Shown one piece after another: positions 11,211 to 24,010 of a stretch of 64,000 nucleotides of DNA. Origin of the DNA: Lumnitzera littorea (Eukaryota > Streptophyta > Magnoliopsida > Myrtales > Combretaceae); contig JAMXBB010000004.1 of the NCBI GenBank assembly GCA_024138015.1, positions 111,712,077 to 111,776,076 of the forward strand, read 5' to 3'. Each line of letters opens with the position of its first letter. Position 1 is the stretch's first letter. The translations under genes were made by a program, and so were the position numbers. A model generated the notes under the pieces. It saw nothing but the letters and a program-made list of their open reading frames with translations, was not told where the DNA came from and searched no databases.

Positions 11211-12799
11211 TCGACGTAAAAGTTACTACTTATATAATTATAGTTAAATTTAATCGAGATAAATTAGGATAGTTAGCATTTTTGGGTCTTAAAGTAGAGT
11301 AAAAGGTGGATTTTCTAAAAACTTAATTGTTGTGGACTAAATTTCACTAGTAAAGATTATCTATCTTAGGTTTAAAAGTGAGCCTGAATCTATAAGATAA
11401 GATACAATTAGTGAACACTAAAAAATTGTTCGGTATAATTACTTCGATATTTAAATCAATTTCTATAGGATTAAGGGAGCAAAACAGCAAATACACTTAT
11501 ATGTATGTGCGTAAAGTGTTTTACTTATAAGGTTTGAACCCTACTTACAAACTTCTTAAGGGGAGTCAGGTTAGGTTCATATCTTATCTAATCTGGTTAG
11601 TGTATTTTTTAATTTGATATGATCCAAGATTTTCGAAGATAACATAGCAACTCAAATATTCCCACTAAGAACACCTCTATGGTATTCCTCTATACTTGAG
11701 TTTCGAACTTCTTGAACGGACTGTCCAAGTTCATGGTTCTCGTAGAATGAATGCCATAAGTCTAGCCAAGGCATAAGGACTGAGATACTAACCTAACCTC
11801 CAAGAGTTCTAGGGATAGTGGAGGTTGATCAAACAATGGACAATATTTCAAGGTTAGGATTTGGACTGCTAAAGATTGATTATGGGTTGAGATAGGTCTA
11901 TCCATGATTCGGAAAGGTAGGAATGAGCCTTAGAATCCCATAATCTAAAATTGCCCATCAATATTAATAAGTATCCATACTAGGATAATTGGAACTCAGT
12001 TGATGCTAATTATCTAATTTGTTAACTTCTATTGTAATTCATAACATCCAATTAAGAAAGATAAGGGTTAACTGTTACACACATAAACAAGCTTTTGTGT
12101 TTTTTCACATTAGACATCTATATAATATGAGATTTTATGCCTTTCCATTTTACATATATGTATTATGATTTTAATTTCTATTTTTATTTTTATTTTCATT
12201 TTTTTTTTGTATTAATAACATGACTTTGCACTTTTTCACTTTCTATGCTTGTGTATCACTAATATATTTTTTTTCAATTATATGAAATTAAACTTCATTA
12301 GGTTTATCATAATTTTTATTTCTTCAGACTTTTTTTTTTATGATAAAATATAAGAAACAAATATATGAAATAAGAAAGCATAAAAGTCATATCCTAAGCC
12401 AAAAATAATAAAAATTTATAAAATAAAAAAAAGGTGAAAATTCAACTAAAATTAACCCAAAAGACGGAACCTAGAAAAGAAACACGAAACATAAGTTTTT
12501 CATGTGAAATGGTTTACATATTTGTTCATCACTTATCAAACACTATTTATTTATAGTTATAATTTTTCTCTTTTATTTTTAATTTAATCACATAAATATT
12601 AATATTTGTTGTCTAAAAAATGAATCGTTTTTTATTTTCTTCCTATGAAAATTGTAATATGTATAAAAAATAAAAATCTTATCACTTGCATTCTTATTGT
12701 TATTTAAGGGCCAATCATAGTAGTACCCAATCCCCAGGAAGTCAAATCCCCGTTGCAAAGTACAAACGATATAATTAAACTCACTGTTGTTGATTTGAT
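11211..12799. other. AT-rich intergenic DNA, nothing identified
   Basis: No gene, RNA gene or clear transposon end was seen. Short motifs near 11,570-11,640 recall LTR-type sequence but without ends. Confidence 0.45.
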
Positions 12800-13060
12800 A
12801 TCGACATCAGTACAAAGTGGGACTCTTTGGAAATACAAAAGCAAAACTTTCAACATGAAGTTTCTAGTTCAAATTTAGGTGGAAAGGCAATAAAGATTCC
12901 TCTCCATATAAAGAAACGAGGGGCAGCACTTAAAACAAAAATTCAGAAATTAAAGGTGAAAGTCACAAATCTGTCGATTCCGTACCTACTCTTACATGAT
13001 ATATCAGTTCCACCTGTATAGGTGAAAATATTTGCAATGAAATTGGACTACTATTGACAA
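12800..13060 (+). repeat. Duplicated segment related to 7,770-8,050
   Basis: Shares AAAGTGGGACTCT, TTTAGGTGGAAAGG and CAGAAATTAAA in the same order and spacing as the upstream copy. The two copies are moderately diverged and neither gives a conserved reading frame beyond a few dozen codons. Confidence 0.45.
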
Positions 13061-14955
13061 ATTTATAGTTCTTTGAATACAAAATTTTAATCCCTAGTAA
13101 AAGGCTCGTAGTTCTCCTGCAAAAATATCTACTTGTTCCACCTTTCGAGCAAAAGCAAAGAGCCACTTAGCCTCATGAATCTCTAACTACTACTCTTATT
13201 GTGGCATTTTCAATTTAATTAATGATAATAGATCCATCTATTTTCAGTCATACTCAATTTGCTCTTGGAGGAGCCTATTGCAAAATTTCTAGTTTCAATG
13301 CTATAAACTTGCTTTTGCATTCAAGATAAAGTCCAATGCTCAAAAGCTAGTTTTCTTATCAACTGAGCTTTGATTATTGGCCTTTGTATCTGGTCTAAAC
13401 AGCCTGTAATTTCTCGAGGTCTATAATTACCATGAAACCAAAAGATCTATTGTTTTGAAGGATGAATATTTGCTTATTCTCTCTTCTTAACTATACAATT
13501 CAGTTGAATCCATGATATAAAATCCGCTTTAACAGCTGGACTTTCATCAACGAAAGATGCTCAGGTTTTGTATACTTTTGTTTCCAATTTTCCTACAGTC
13601 GATGGCCTCTTTCCTATACGGCCCTCCATGCTCCATGCTAGGAAGCACAATCAGCCTCTGGGGAAGAGGACAAGGAAGAACAGATGGCACGTAATGTACA
13701 ACCACGATCATCTCACCTTGCAGGATTTGCTCCCTCAGACCGTAAAACCCACAAAGAACAACACCATGCATGTTAGCCAATAGCAACCCACTTTATTGTC
13801 CTACTTAGGCGGCTACAAGTATAGGATTAGAACCCCTTAGACACTAAAGCCCCTCTCTCATTGTTGCTAAAAGTAAAGGCTCAACCTTTCTCTTTGTTAC
13901 CGTAAACATTTTTGCTAAAAAACATTTTCTTGCCCTTATGTCTTGATAAAACATAAAAAGAAATTTACAAATTTTTATTACCCAAGATTAACATGCCCTC
14001 ATTTATACGTATAGAAGTTATATTTTACATGTAACTAATAGACTAATTCACAAAAATTTTTATCAAGTCCAATGTAACTTACGAAATTCAATCTAATAAA
14101 GCTGGATTCCGTGATTTGCATGCAACCGCAGTCCATGCATCATCCCCTACATTTTTCCAGTGGAATATACTGCTTTTTAACAAAAACATCCCTTGATATT
14201 AGATTTTCCTTTCTCAAATTAGAGTACTATCCAAATTTTGCCATACAACCATTTTTTTTTTTTTCAAAACAAGATATATTCCACATATTTAACCAAAACT
14301 TTTCTTCCATGTGTATGAGAGTAAAAAAGATGGAAAAGTTCTTTCATCGTTACTCCCTGGTCAGCCATGTACCAGGGCAAAACCACAAAGACACCTAAAA
14401 TATTATTCATACATGATTTGGAAAAAACACATACCGAGAAAGAGAGAGAGAAACTTAATCCGTCATTGACAGAAGCTCTTCTGCTCATGCCAGCCCAGAA
14501 ATTTGGGTGTCTGCTTGAGTTACCTGCTGGGCCCAAACAAACTGGACAGATATGGATATATATATATTTTATCTCAAAAAACGTCAAATAAGGAACTTTA
14601 TCCATCTCCATTAGAAGAGCCACTATGATGTGGCATCCAAATGTTGCCATGTGTCATCTAGCATGCCTTATTCTTATAAAATCATCAAAACAGCTGGCAT
14701 GGCATACCTGGCAGAGGAACAGGCTATTTGAATGTATCATAAGTCCTTATAAATTAGTGCCTTCAGCACTTTGTTATCCGCAGTGAGCTTATTTTCATGG
14801 AGGACTTCTCAAGACGGTTCACTTCAAATATTCGGATGGTAAGCTACGCACCAAGCAATAGACACAACATTTGGAGTATTTCTCTATTGTAAAGCACTAA
14901 CTCTTATCCTAGTACAAAACTGTGGGCGTGATGTCTACCATCACCAGCACCTGAA
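13061..14955. other. Region downstream of the JMJ20-like gene
   Basis: This holds the gene's 3' side, including any 3' UTR below 14,956. No canonical AATAAA close to the stop codon was identified on the minus strand. Bases 13,560-13,880 are less AT-rich, and frames are open on both strands (13,568-13,783 plus; 13,547-13,786 minus), but no domain is recognisable. Open frames at 14,111-14,650 overlap on both strands and look incidental. Confidence 0.4.
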
Positions 14956-17900
14956 CTACATTAATAACACAGTCTCTCTATTGCTACAAGAAATCTTAAG
15001 TTCTGCTAACGCGTGATCTATGAAACTCACAAGATGTCGTGGTACCGAAACCAGTGAACAAAATTTACTGCTATCTGAATCACTAAAAGCATGCATCCAG
15101 GCTTTGAATTCCTGCACACTACAAGACTTGAGCTCATGGATTGTTGAATAAGTTTTGCATAAAGCAGTGCACATTCCTAGAAACTCGGAGTCATTTAACA
15201 TTTCTGTCAAATTGAAGGTCTCGTGACTTTCAGCTAAGGCTTGTCCAGATTCCATTTTCAGTGCAACCTCGCGTATGCAATCAAAGTTTTGAGCCAAGTG
15301 TGTGGCTAGTGAGCATAAATCACCTGAGGGACTTCTCTCCTCCCCGAACAAATTATAGAGTTGAACCACATTCGCAAAAGCAAAACGTGCAATGAATGCA
15401 AAGAAATCATTGAAGTTCATGCCTGTGTAAGAGGAAAGTTCATCAATTTAACCAGAACAATTAAAACCAAAGTTTTCCACGCTAACTCTTTTTTGCAACC
15501 AGAATCCCCAAATGCATGCCAATGGATGCAAAGGGAACTTTTTCAGTCAGAGCTTGGACACAACAACAAAATTAGACTTACAAAAACAGGCGCACATGTC
15601 CTAACTAACTTTCCAGACTTGTCAACTATGTATTATTCTAATACCTTTAATAAGCACAAGAACAATTTTAGCTTCATTTGGGACTTGAAAAATTGTTGTA
15701 TTTGGAAGGAAACAGCTAGATATGACAATCATGTCCACAACATGATGTGAGGCAAAAAAAATGGAGCATGATGCATGACCTATGTAATTCGATAAAAGAG
15801 ATATTGCATATGAAAGTAAAAGCAGAGAACCATTGCAATCTAAGTCTTCCTTTAATGGTTAATCAATACCTGCATTTGCTGCAAGATTGCGCTGACAGAG
15901 GCCTTCAAAGTCATCACATATGTCTCTGATGTCTTCTATATACTCCCTTGCTTCATTATACTCTTTCACAAGCAGTTCCCACTGAAAGAACAAGAAGGCT
16001 AATAAGAAAAATGATAAGAAGTCCTTTAACTACAGTTGTACAATAAGAAGGCAGATAACAGGAAGGGATGGATGGAGAGTGGTACTTACTATCCAGGATA
16101 AATTATAGGAATTGAACCAATTATGGTTTATGGATATTGTGTCCTCCTGAAATATTTAAAACCTAAGTAAGACAAGACATCACAACCACTTCTTCAACAT
16201 ATGATCTATAATCATGATATGGCACAAATAGGGGCCACAGCTGGACTATCACATCGAAGTTCTATCTTCTGTGCGGAAGAGAAAGGGGCTTCATGTTATA
16301 TTTGCGCCTTTCCTGGATCTAATAAACATAATTGTAAAAATTGCAATTCTTTTATTACTTTAAAGGTATACCATTGGTAGATTGTATAGAATTATACGAA
16401 ATCAGTAAAATTATAAGTTAGTGAAATCGTACATCAAAATTTATAATTCCACTAAAAGTCTACACTTAAAAGATCTTACATTTGTTTTAACTAATAAAAT
16501 ATATCAAAAAACCATAAGCATTTAGAATTGTATATCATGAATCTTATTTATTAGCAAGATTCATGATGTACTTTTTTCCTATTCATTATGATATTATCCT
16601 TTTGAGCATGTATATTTAGGCAAAAGAGCATTGAGGTGTGATGTGTAGTGTGTTGTTTTGTACTACCTGTGTTTGTTTATGCATATTTGTACCAAGAATG
16701 TCAGGTAGTGTCAAGAAGGTAAGTATGCAATGTTGATTGCTAGTTTGTGTTGCATAGGTGCAGATGTCATGTGTTGATGCAAGTAACATCATCATGCCAA
16801 TTATTTTGTACTATGCAGCGCTAGTGTGCAGTTATGTGTGCATCAAAATAGGCATGGAAATAGGACATAGCAGTTGAACCAACTGCTCTTGTAATTTCAG
16901 TTTTTATTGACAGGGAGGAAGGAAAGGAATCTAAGTTCTTATTTACTCAAATACTTGTGTTTCCATAAGATCCTTGGGTTCTCTCTCAATGCACCCAAAA
17001 TTGTGATTCGACATGGTAAAAGTGGTAGAAAATCTATTGAGAATAAGATTGTTACCGATACCAAAGACTAGAAGCATACTCAATCCTGTAATAGGTGGAA
17101 GCAACAAAAACACGATAGTTCTAAAGGTAGAAACAAGCATGCTACACTTAACCATTCACTTTGTTACCATTGTGAAGAATTTTATATGAGATAGGCCATA
17201 AATGCATTGCAAGTCCAATATGTTTTTGTTCTAAACCTTTTAAAAGTTAGTCTTAAGCTACATGTTGGTTATATTTATTCGTAACCCTTCTTATCTCTCA
17301 ACACCTATTCCTTGCTTTTAATGGAATGATTTTGGCAGAGATGAGAGAAAGGAAAGAAAACCGGTTGATTGCCAACTCCCTACCAGATTATGAACTTGGT
17401 GGTACCATCCACTTGGCACAAAGATAATTTCATTTTGCTCCTGGATGCATTCTAGCCAAAGAGCCTACATATAACAAGTAACCCATTCTGTTAAACTTGA
17501 AGAACAGCAAGCATATCAGAAATATCCAGAAGGAGCTAAGGATCCAGCACATACATCCTTAAATCCAGGGAAGGTTTTGTCACTGACATCACCAAAGATA
17601 TCATAAACAGAGTTTTTATCATTCCTACAAAAGAAACGAAAAGCACTGTGAAATGATATGACCTTAGTGAGTAGTAATGAGAAAGACATAGGGAGCAAGT
17701 AGCAACAGACCACTTTGTTAACAAAAAGACATTTGAACCACTAATAATGCCGTTTAGAAACAGATATAAGATAATAAAAAATACAGATAACAAGCTGGCT
17801 TTACATTTCTCCAGGAACATAACCAAAAATGTAGAAGCAACGGAAAAGGACTTAATTTTGGAATGTTCACTTGTTCGTTGTCCTTGAAGATGAAGTTGAA

Positions 17901-20900
17901 GGCAGTGTGACATGTGCCATTCAACACTCAGAATGCAGTCATAAAGATGGGGAGATATACTAAGTTTCTCAAGTCCTTTCTCACTTTAGTGGTAAGAATT
18001 TGTCTTTCTTCCAAATTTAGGTACTAGATGTAGTTTTTAAGTAGTATTTGTATAGCACCATTAGTGAACATATAGTTCGTCAAATAAAATATTAGAATAT
18101 AAGTACGTTAAATAATAAATACAACAGCTCAAACAGAATTTACAAGGTTAAATTTTTCGATAAGATGGTTATAGTGCTAATTTTAATATGATATAAGAGC
18201 AGTAGATTCTAAAGTTCAAATCCTGGGCGGTCATTTCACCTCCATTTAATTAAATCATTCACTTGATGAGCTTCTATTAAAGTCCTAATCCACAAATGGA
18301 TAAAGTATTGAGCAATAGATACAGCAGACCCTACCAAATCAACAAGCTTATACTCTTAGATTAAATGGTCAGTCATTGATCACAACAAAGCTCTGTTGCC
18401 CTGCCTCCTCAGCTCTTGGCAAATGCTGCCAATATTCCTTTTGTCCTCTCCATCTTTGCAGCCTCTACACCCTGGCGGACTGCTTTCACAGCAGAGGCAT
18501 ACTGTATATGGCTCAACTGTAACTCCATTCGAGTGAGGAAGCTTGCTTCTAACCCTCAGTCCATAGCTAGATAGTCCTCCACTACACAAGAGATCTTGAT
18601 TCCAGCTAATTCTGTGCCGTTAATCTTTTTATTTTGTATTTGAGTGGTTTGCTCTAGGTTTTTTTTCTTCTTTTTCCAAATATTGAGCATGGCCCTGATT
18701 CCTTCTTTGCAGTTGCATTTCCTTTCTTTGGTTATTAATGAATTTTGATTTAACCCCCAAAAAGTGGAAAAAAAAAATGACAGCATACATAGGGTTGGTT
18801 AGTAGTGAGGGTCATCCAATCATTTTATTTTCTCAATTGGAAAGAGAGAGAGAGTGAGGTGCTTTAAGCTCTGTGTAAGGAGCATTTGGCTCTGGTGTGC
18901 GAGTATTTGGGCCCTAATTCCATCAAATCAATGTCCGTATCTACTTTTCATCAATTAAATCAGTCTCATCAATACTGAGATAAACAAAAAGCAACAGAAA
19001 AGAGGAGGGAAATTCACATGAAAGCTGTAGATAGTACTCTGACTAGCATGCAGCTTCATAACACAGACCTGTCAAATACAAGGTGCCGCTGTGTAGGAGT
19101 CAAGAAAAGCCACTGTTTTCTCCCACACACATTTGCTGACCAGCTGTATGACCTGAAAACATCAGCATGCAATGGGGTCCAAGATCCTGCAAGAGTAATT
19201 TATGCAGTGATTTAAGCATTTAAGGGGCAGACAAAAAGAAAAAGAAAACTTCAACTATTTAAGGCTCATTTAGTGTGCAAAAAAAATTGAAGGTAGTTTA
19301 CCATGTTCGTTTTCAAACCTTTTGCTCCCATGTAAACAAAACGATAGTCAGAGCAACTTATATCATTTTTCTCTTCATGAGCATCAGGATTCTTATGCAT
19401 CTGGTGATAGTCAAGATACAGGTTGAGCCAATCATCACAAAAAAATAGTGGCGTTGTGTATGCTATATAGGTTGGATATTCCTGAACAGTAATTAAGGGG
19501 AATAAGACATGGCAAAAATGAAAGAGAATTCAACACTATATTAGCACAGCATGCACTCCAAGTATTATGCAAAGGATTTTGATAAAAATAAATAAAAATA
19601 TCAATCAAGGGGATGGAAGACTATCTTTACGTGAGATCAAGATTAGTCTCATTATATCTCTCAAGATGCAATCTCCAAAAACTATTGTTTTCAGATTGTG
19701 CTCTTTCCAGGGCACACACACTAGTTTCTTATCATAACTTTTTTCACTTCATGATACATTTTTTCAAGAGTGCTTGTGGAAACTGAACCTGGATGATAAC
19801 ATAAAGATGTGTTATCATTGCATGGACGATAGTGTAAGCTTTCCAACTTGAAACACCCTTTCCACTTTGCTTTCAAATACACAGTTTTTGACAAGAGTAA
19901 CAAACACAATTAATTCCTGAACATAATTTCCAATAAGGAAGAATAAGTATTAACAGTTCAATTCATGAAAATACAAACATCAGCCAAAGGCTATGAACTT
20001 ATTGCTCTTGTGGGAATTAAATTTCCACAAGCATCTGTCATGTCTTTACTGGTCATTGTCTGCTTATAAAAATAGGAGCTTGCAGTTGCAAAATTTAAAC
20101 GCAAATAAAAGAACTTCAGTATCAAGACTTACGTTCACAAAATGCCAATCCTTCAGATAAAGCAACGGGTTACTGTCAACAGCTGAAGAGCTAGTATGCT
20201 CCCAGTTGTTACAGTTCATCCACTGATCTATGAAATCAGAAACGGACATCTCTGCTCTCTTCTGGTCCGTAAATTCTCTGGTATTACAATCTGCAACCTG
20301 AGAAAACATATCAATGCAACAAAAACATCATAACAATAATTGGCATATTCCAAAAAACCAACCCCACATACATATGCAGGTAGAAGGGAACATGAGCTGT
20401 TTCAAAATTCATATCATTTAAAGAATTCAGGCTAAGGATTATTTATAAGTAACTGTGAAAAGACAAATAGGTTTTACACTTTGAATAGCCCAAGTTTGTA
20501 TCAAGAATAGCTCCTTTTCAGCAAGTATATCAGCCTCATACTGGAACATCTTATTATCTTTATCAATCAACGCTCCATTGACAAAATGGCTTCCTATAGA
20601 GGTTCTCATTCTCTACTGCATACAGGTCAAGAAGATGGTTTCCTCATATAGCTCTTCTCTTCTCACAGCAGTGATCAGCAATCTTTATGAGACTGTCCTA
20701 GTGTCCTGAAGTATGGTATTTCGTATTTGTAGTGAAAAGATATCATTTGCCAATGTGGAGTAAATTTTGGGAATTCGATGGGAATTAGTTTAAATTGCTG
20801 TTGCTGTGTGTAATAGAACAAAAATAATGTCAAAGGGAATAAGAACAGAATAGTGAATAGCAGGTAGTGAATGCTCGAATACAAGCTATGCAAACAGGGA

Positions 20901-23122
20901 ATCAATGGAGAATCACAATGCAGTAAAGCCCTGAATGCAAAGGCTCAAATTGTCCAATACACCATTCTTATTTTAACATATTACATGGAATATGGTAACC
21001 TCCCTAAGGCCCGACTGGATAACAAATTATTGAGCATTCCAGCATGTGCCTCATACGCATTGGCATATGATATTTCTCTTTTGTTTTCTATTGTATATAT
21101 GCATACTCACACACACACAGTGTATATGTGTGTGTGTGTATTACTTTTCTGATAGCATATTTCTAAATTCTAAATATAAACTACTTACTAACTACAGCAG
21201 GTAAAAATATGTTGATGGGCACAAAATTTGTCTAAGCCTGGACATAGCACCAAATGTCAGCCCAATCAAAAATGGCCCATTCAAAAACCACAAGTTGAAT
21301 TCCCATATAACATGTCCAAAGTTCAAAGCAGCATGTGATTGGTTTGATCTATGACCTATCCTAACCCTTTTTGTTTTGATAATCCAAGAAACTTTGATAA
21401 GTTGATCACTTTAGTCATCATACAATTCAGATAAAGCAGTCTCAAGTCCAAAATCCCACTAAACCAAACTAGAGAATCACTCTGGAATTGGTCCTTGAAC
21501 AATTACAGTATCACTCATTACAGCCTATTTTGGAAAGGGATAAGGCAAGGAAGGAAAGTGCTAAACCATTATGCAATTTTCCAATTTAAAATAAACATTT
21601 CAAAGTACTAATTGAGTTCTATAACCTTTTAATAATTTCAATTTCCATCCATTCTAACTTATTATTTTTCATGGACTACAAAACAGTAAAACGAATTTGA
21701 TAAAAAATTTAATTAAAAATTCTTTGATAATTTCAATCTACAATTAGCACACAAGGTGGTGGTAATTTTACGAAAGATTAACACTCAAAAATCATCAAAC
21801 TAAACAAACAATTAGAATGAAAGTAAGTACTTCCAGTGATCAATTAGGAAATTTTTAAGTTCTACACCAGTACCACATATTCCCACGTCCTGAATGCAGT
21901 CTTGCAATGTCATAACTCAGACCACTTCTCAAGTATTTGATGATGTAGGCATTATTAAACTTAATGACCTGACTTGTGATTGCTTTCCAGACTGTGATGC
22001 ACAAGACTGCTTTTGCCTAAAGCAAAATTTTTACCCTTTCTTTAGAACCTGAACAAGTCCCTACTTCTGCAATTTCTAGAAATTTCCAATCAATATTGCC
22101 ACCGACTAAGTATAAACAATCTCCAAGCCTCTTTACATGTATTGACACCCCAATAAAAGATAACATATATAAAGAGCATGGCCATTGCTCAGTTGTCTAT
22201 GTCAACTCATATCACATATGGTACAATGACAATCAAGCCTTACTCCCCATAGATGGAGTCAATCTACCACCAATCAAAGATACAATTGAAAAACATGAAA
22301 TAGGACCATGGTCTGACTAAGAGGGTGGAAAGGTCCTGGAGAAGTTTTTGTGTGCCAGTAAGTATGTGGAAAACTTGCTAAGATTACCCACTAAGAAAAA
22401 TATAATTTGTGGATCATTGATTGCATACTTTGAGTGCATTCAAAATTTCTCTTTATATTATATACAGCACTTGCTAACAAATTCCTATGCATATTTTATG
22501 TAATATCGACATCAAAAGGGGGTGAGCTTGACTAGAGGAATGTCTGTTGGCCACAAAATAATTTCTCAACAGTATCTTGCCAATCACAATCAAACACCTA
22601 AATAGCGGCAACAGTAAATAAATATCCCAGTTTTTGTGAGTTCCTAAGCATTTACTTGTGATTTGTAGAGATGCCACACATCATTTTGGGACGGCAAACA
22701 CCCATCCAGCTCAAACCCTCAAATATCATGATTCTGCGCTTAAATTAAGCATTACAGCGTGTAATTGGTGGAAATACGGATTGATAAGTTTCATCTAACA
22801 ACAATGACTCCTGCAGCAACCATAACAATCCATACGGTGCGATGCAACAACTAAATATCCATTCATAGACTGAGAAATAGGACAGGTAGTAACGTGGCAA
22901 CGAAATAAAAACCTGAACTTTGGATTTGCCGAAATGGGTAGAGAAAAAATGGAGATTCGGTTGTCCATCTGGGGTGACCCAATCTTTACAAGCTCTCCAA
23001 TCATCCATTAAACCTGTCAAAACGACTGGTTGATTCTTCTCCATGTACTTTTTCGCGAATTCACCGTAACTTAGTTCCTTCCCATTCACTTTCTCTATCT
23101 TTCCCACGATTTTCAGACCCAT
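14956..23122 (-). CDS. JMJ20: JmjC-domain 2-oxoglutarate/Fe(II) oxygenase, JMJ20/JMJD4-like, 9 coding exons
   Basis: Exons in transcript order: 23,122-22,913; 20,297-20,133; 19,481-19,319; 19,186-19,069; 17,624-17,555; 17,464-17,384; 16,146-16,090; 15,981-15,870; 15,422-14,956. Every junction is GT-AG. The 1,443 nt give 480 residues plus TAG with no frame break, close to the family's usual 460-odd. The start is MGLKIVGKIEKVNGKELSYG, in an AAACATGGG context. Visible cupin/JmjC features are T183, H186 and D188 in WTPLHADV, the 2-oxoglutarate lysine K203, and the distal iron ligand H264 in VPSGWYHQV. The C-terminal 150-200 residues look helical, with no catalytic motif. Known: Arabidopsis JMJ20 is reported as a histone arginine demethylase acting in seed germination, and human JMJD4 hydroxylates a lysine of release factor eRF1. 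Which reaction applies here is not visible. The gene symbol rests on recalled similarity. It stands alone, with repeats on both sides. Confidence 0.93.
15423..15869 (-). other. Intron 8 of the JMJ20-like gene (447 bp)
   Basis: Donor GCAG|GTATTG and acceptor TTACACAG|GCATG; the split codon is Gly. The plus-strand frames across it (15,361-15,929) are chance. Confidence 0.85.
16147..17383 (-). other. Intron 6 of the JMJ20-like gene (1,237 bp)
   Basis: Donor CTG|GTAGGG and acceptor ATTTCAG|GAGGAC, phase 0. It separates the exon with the distal iron ligand from the exon coding EDTISINHNW. No gene or transposon end was recognised in it. Confidence 0.85.
17625..19068 (-). other. Intron 4 of the JMJ20-like gene (1,444 bp)
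   Basis: Donor AG|GTCTGT and acceptor TTTTGTAG|GAATG. Bases about 18,380-18,600 are more GC-rich than the rest of the intron and may be an inserted sequence of other origin. Bases about 18,190-18,235 resemble a tRNA-like or repeat end (TTCAAATCC) but no tRNA can be folded. Confidence 0.85.
19482..20132 (-). other. Intron 2 of the JMJ20-like gene (651 bp)
   Basis: Donor AAC|GTAAGT and acceptor CAG|GAATAT, phase 0. Nothing else was recognised inside it. Confidence 0.85.
20298..22912 (-). other. Intron 1 of the JMJ20-like gene (2,615 bp)
   Basis: Donor is CAG|GTTTTT and acceptor TTTTCTCAG|GTT, phase 0. Reading through the donor gives a stop-bounded frame, so retention would truncate the protein after about 125 residues, before the iron-binding motif. 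It contains a CA/TG microsatellite (about 21,107-21,140). No transposon ends or nested gene were identified. Confidence 0.85.
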
Positions 23123-23345
23123 GTTTCTCTTCTCTTCAAGAATTTGTAGCTAAAGCAGAATGTTTTGATATGTATGCTTTCCTAAGGATTTTCTTGGGCC
23201 GATGGCCGTGAAACGAAGTCACGAATTTTACTTTCTAACGGTTTTCTCTTTCATTTTCCGTTCTGAAAGTAAGATGGCCAATGGACCGAAAGGAAACGGA
23301 CCGAGCTGCCCATATGTTCCTTTAGGCCGTTATTAGGGTACGATA
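23123..23345 (-). promoter_or_regulatory. 5' UTR and proximal promoter of the JMJ20-like gene
   Basis: The sequence upstream of the ATG is less AT-rich than its surroundings. It carries TTGGGCC (23,194-23,200, plus orientation), a site II-type motif common in plant housekeeping promoters and known to bind TCP factors. No clear TATA box was seen, which fits constitutive low-level expression (inference). Repeat-like DNA starts near 23,346, so the compact promoter is probably under 300 bp. Confidence 0.45.
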
Positions 23346-24010
23346 GGGATGCAAAACAGTCAAAGCGATCGAGTTCAACTCAATTAGTGGGTAAGTTGAG
23401 ATTAAACTTAAAATAAAATTCATTTATCTAATAAAGTAGAGCTCGAGATTTTATATATGTTTATAAGTTAGCTTCTTTAAACTCATGAGTAAATTTGTGG
23501 GTTTGAAACATTTCATATATTAATATGTTATATATAATATATAATTAAAATTTAAAAATTAATATTTATATAATATATATAAATATATAATATGATATAA
23601 AATAATATTTATTCATTATTCATTAATTTATTGATTCACTTTATATTTTTAGACTTGTGAGTATGATTAATCTTAAGTCGACTCGAACTCGATTTGTAAA
23701 TGATCCAAGTTTAAGCTCAAAATAAATATAATTTATCTAAACGTGCTAAACTCAAGCCTATAATTTTTAAGTTCAATAAAAGCTCGACTCTATTCGAACT
23801 TAATAATTTTTAAAAATGGCAATTTAAAATTGAACCGCAAACCCAACATGTTTAGTGTATTGATAAAATCAACACAACTAATAAACAAGTCGAACTTAGA
23901 GATGACATATTCAAGTTTGCATTAGGTTTATATCCAATACTCAGACCAATTTACGAACCCATTTATTAAACACATCTTGTAAACAACTCACACTCAATGT
24001 GTAAATCCAT
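23346..24010. other. Repeat-like AT-rich DNA, possible non-autonomous DNA transposon
   Basis: Bases 23,360-23,400 and 23,680-23,815 share GAGTTC/CTCGA-type motifs around an AT-rich core, as in many plant hAT-like MITEs. I could not define terminal repeats or a target-site duplication. Confidence 0.25.

Noticed and set aside
14264..14650. 128-codon minus-strand open frame downstream of the JMJ20-like gene
   Set aside because: Another frame is open on the opposite strand over part of the same bases, the composition is uneven and no motif is recognisable. It lies in the likely 3' flank of the gene.
15361..15750. 129-codon plus-strand frame
   Set aside because: It runs antisense across coding exon 9 and intron 8 of the JMJ20-like gene.
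17536..17913. 125-codon minus-strand frame
   Set aside because: It lies in intron 4 and the edge of exon 5 in a different frame from the real coding sequence.
18190..18240. tRNA-like B box (TTCAAATCC)
   Set aside because: No A box at the right spacing and no cloverleaf. Probably a repeat fragment within intron 4.
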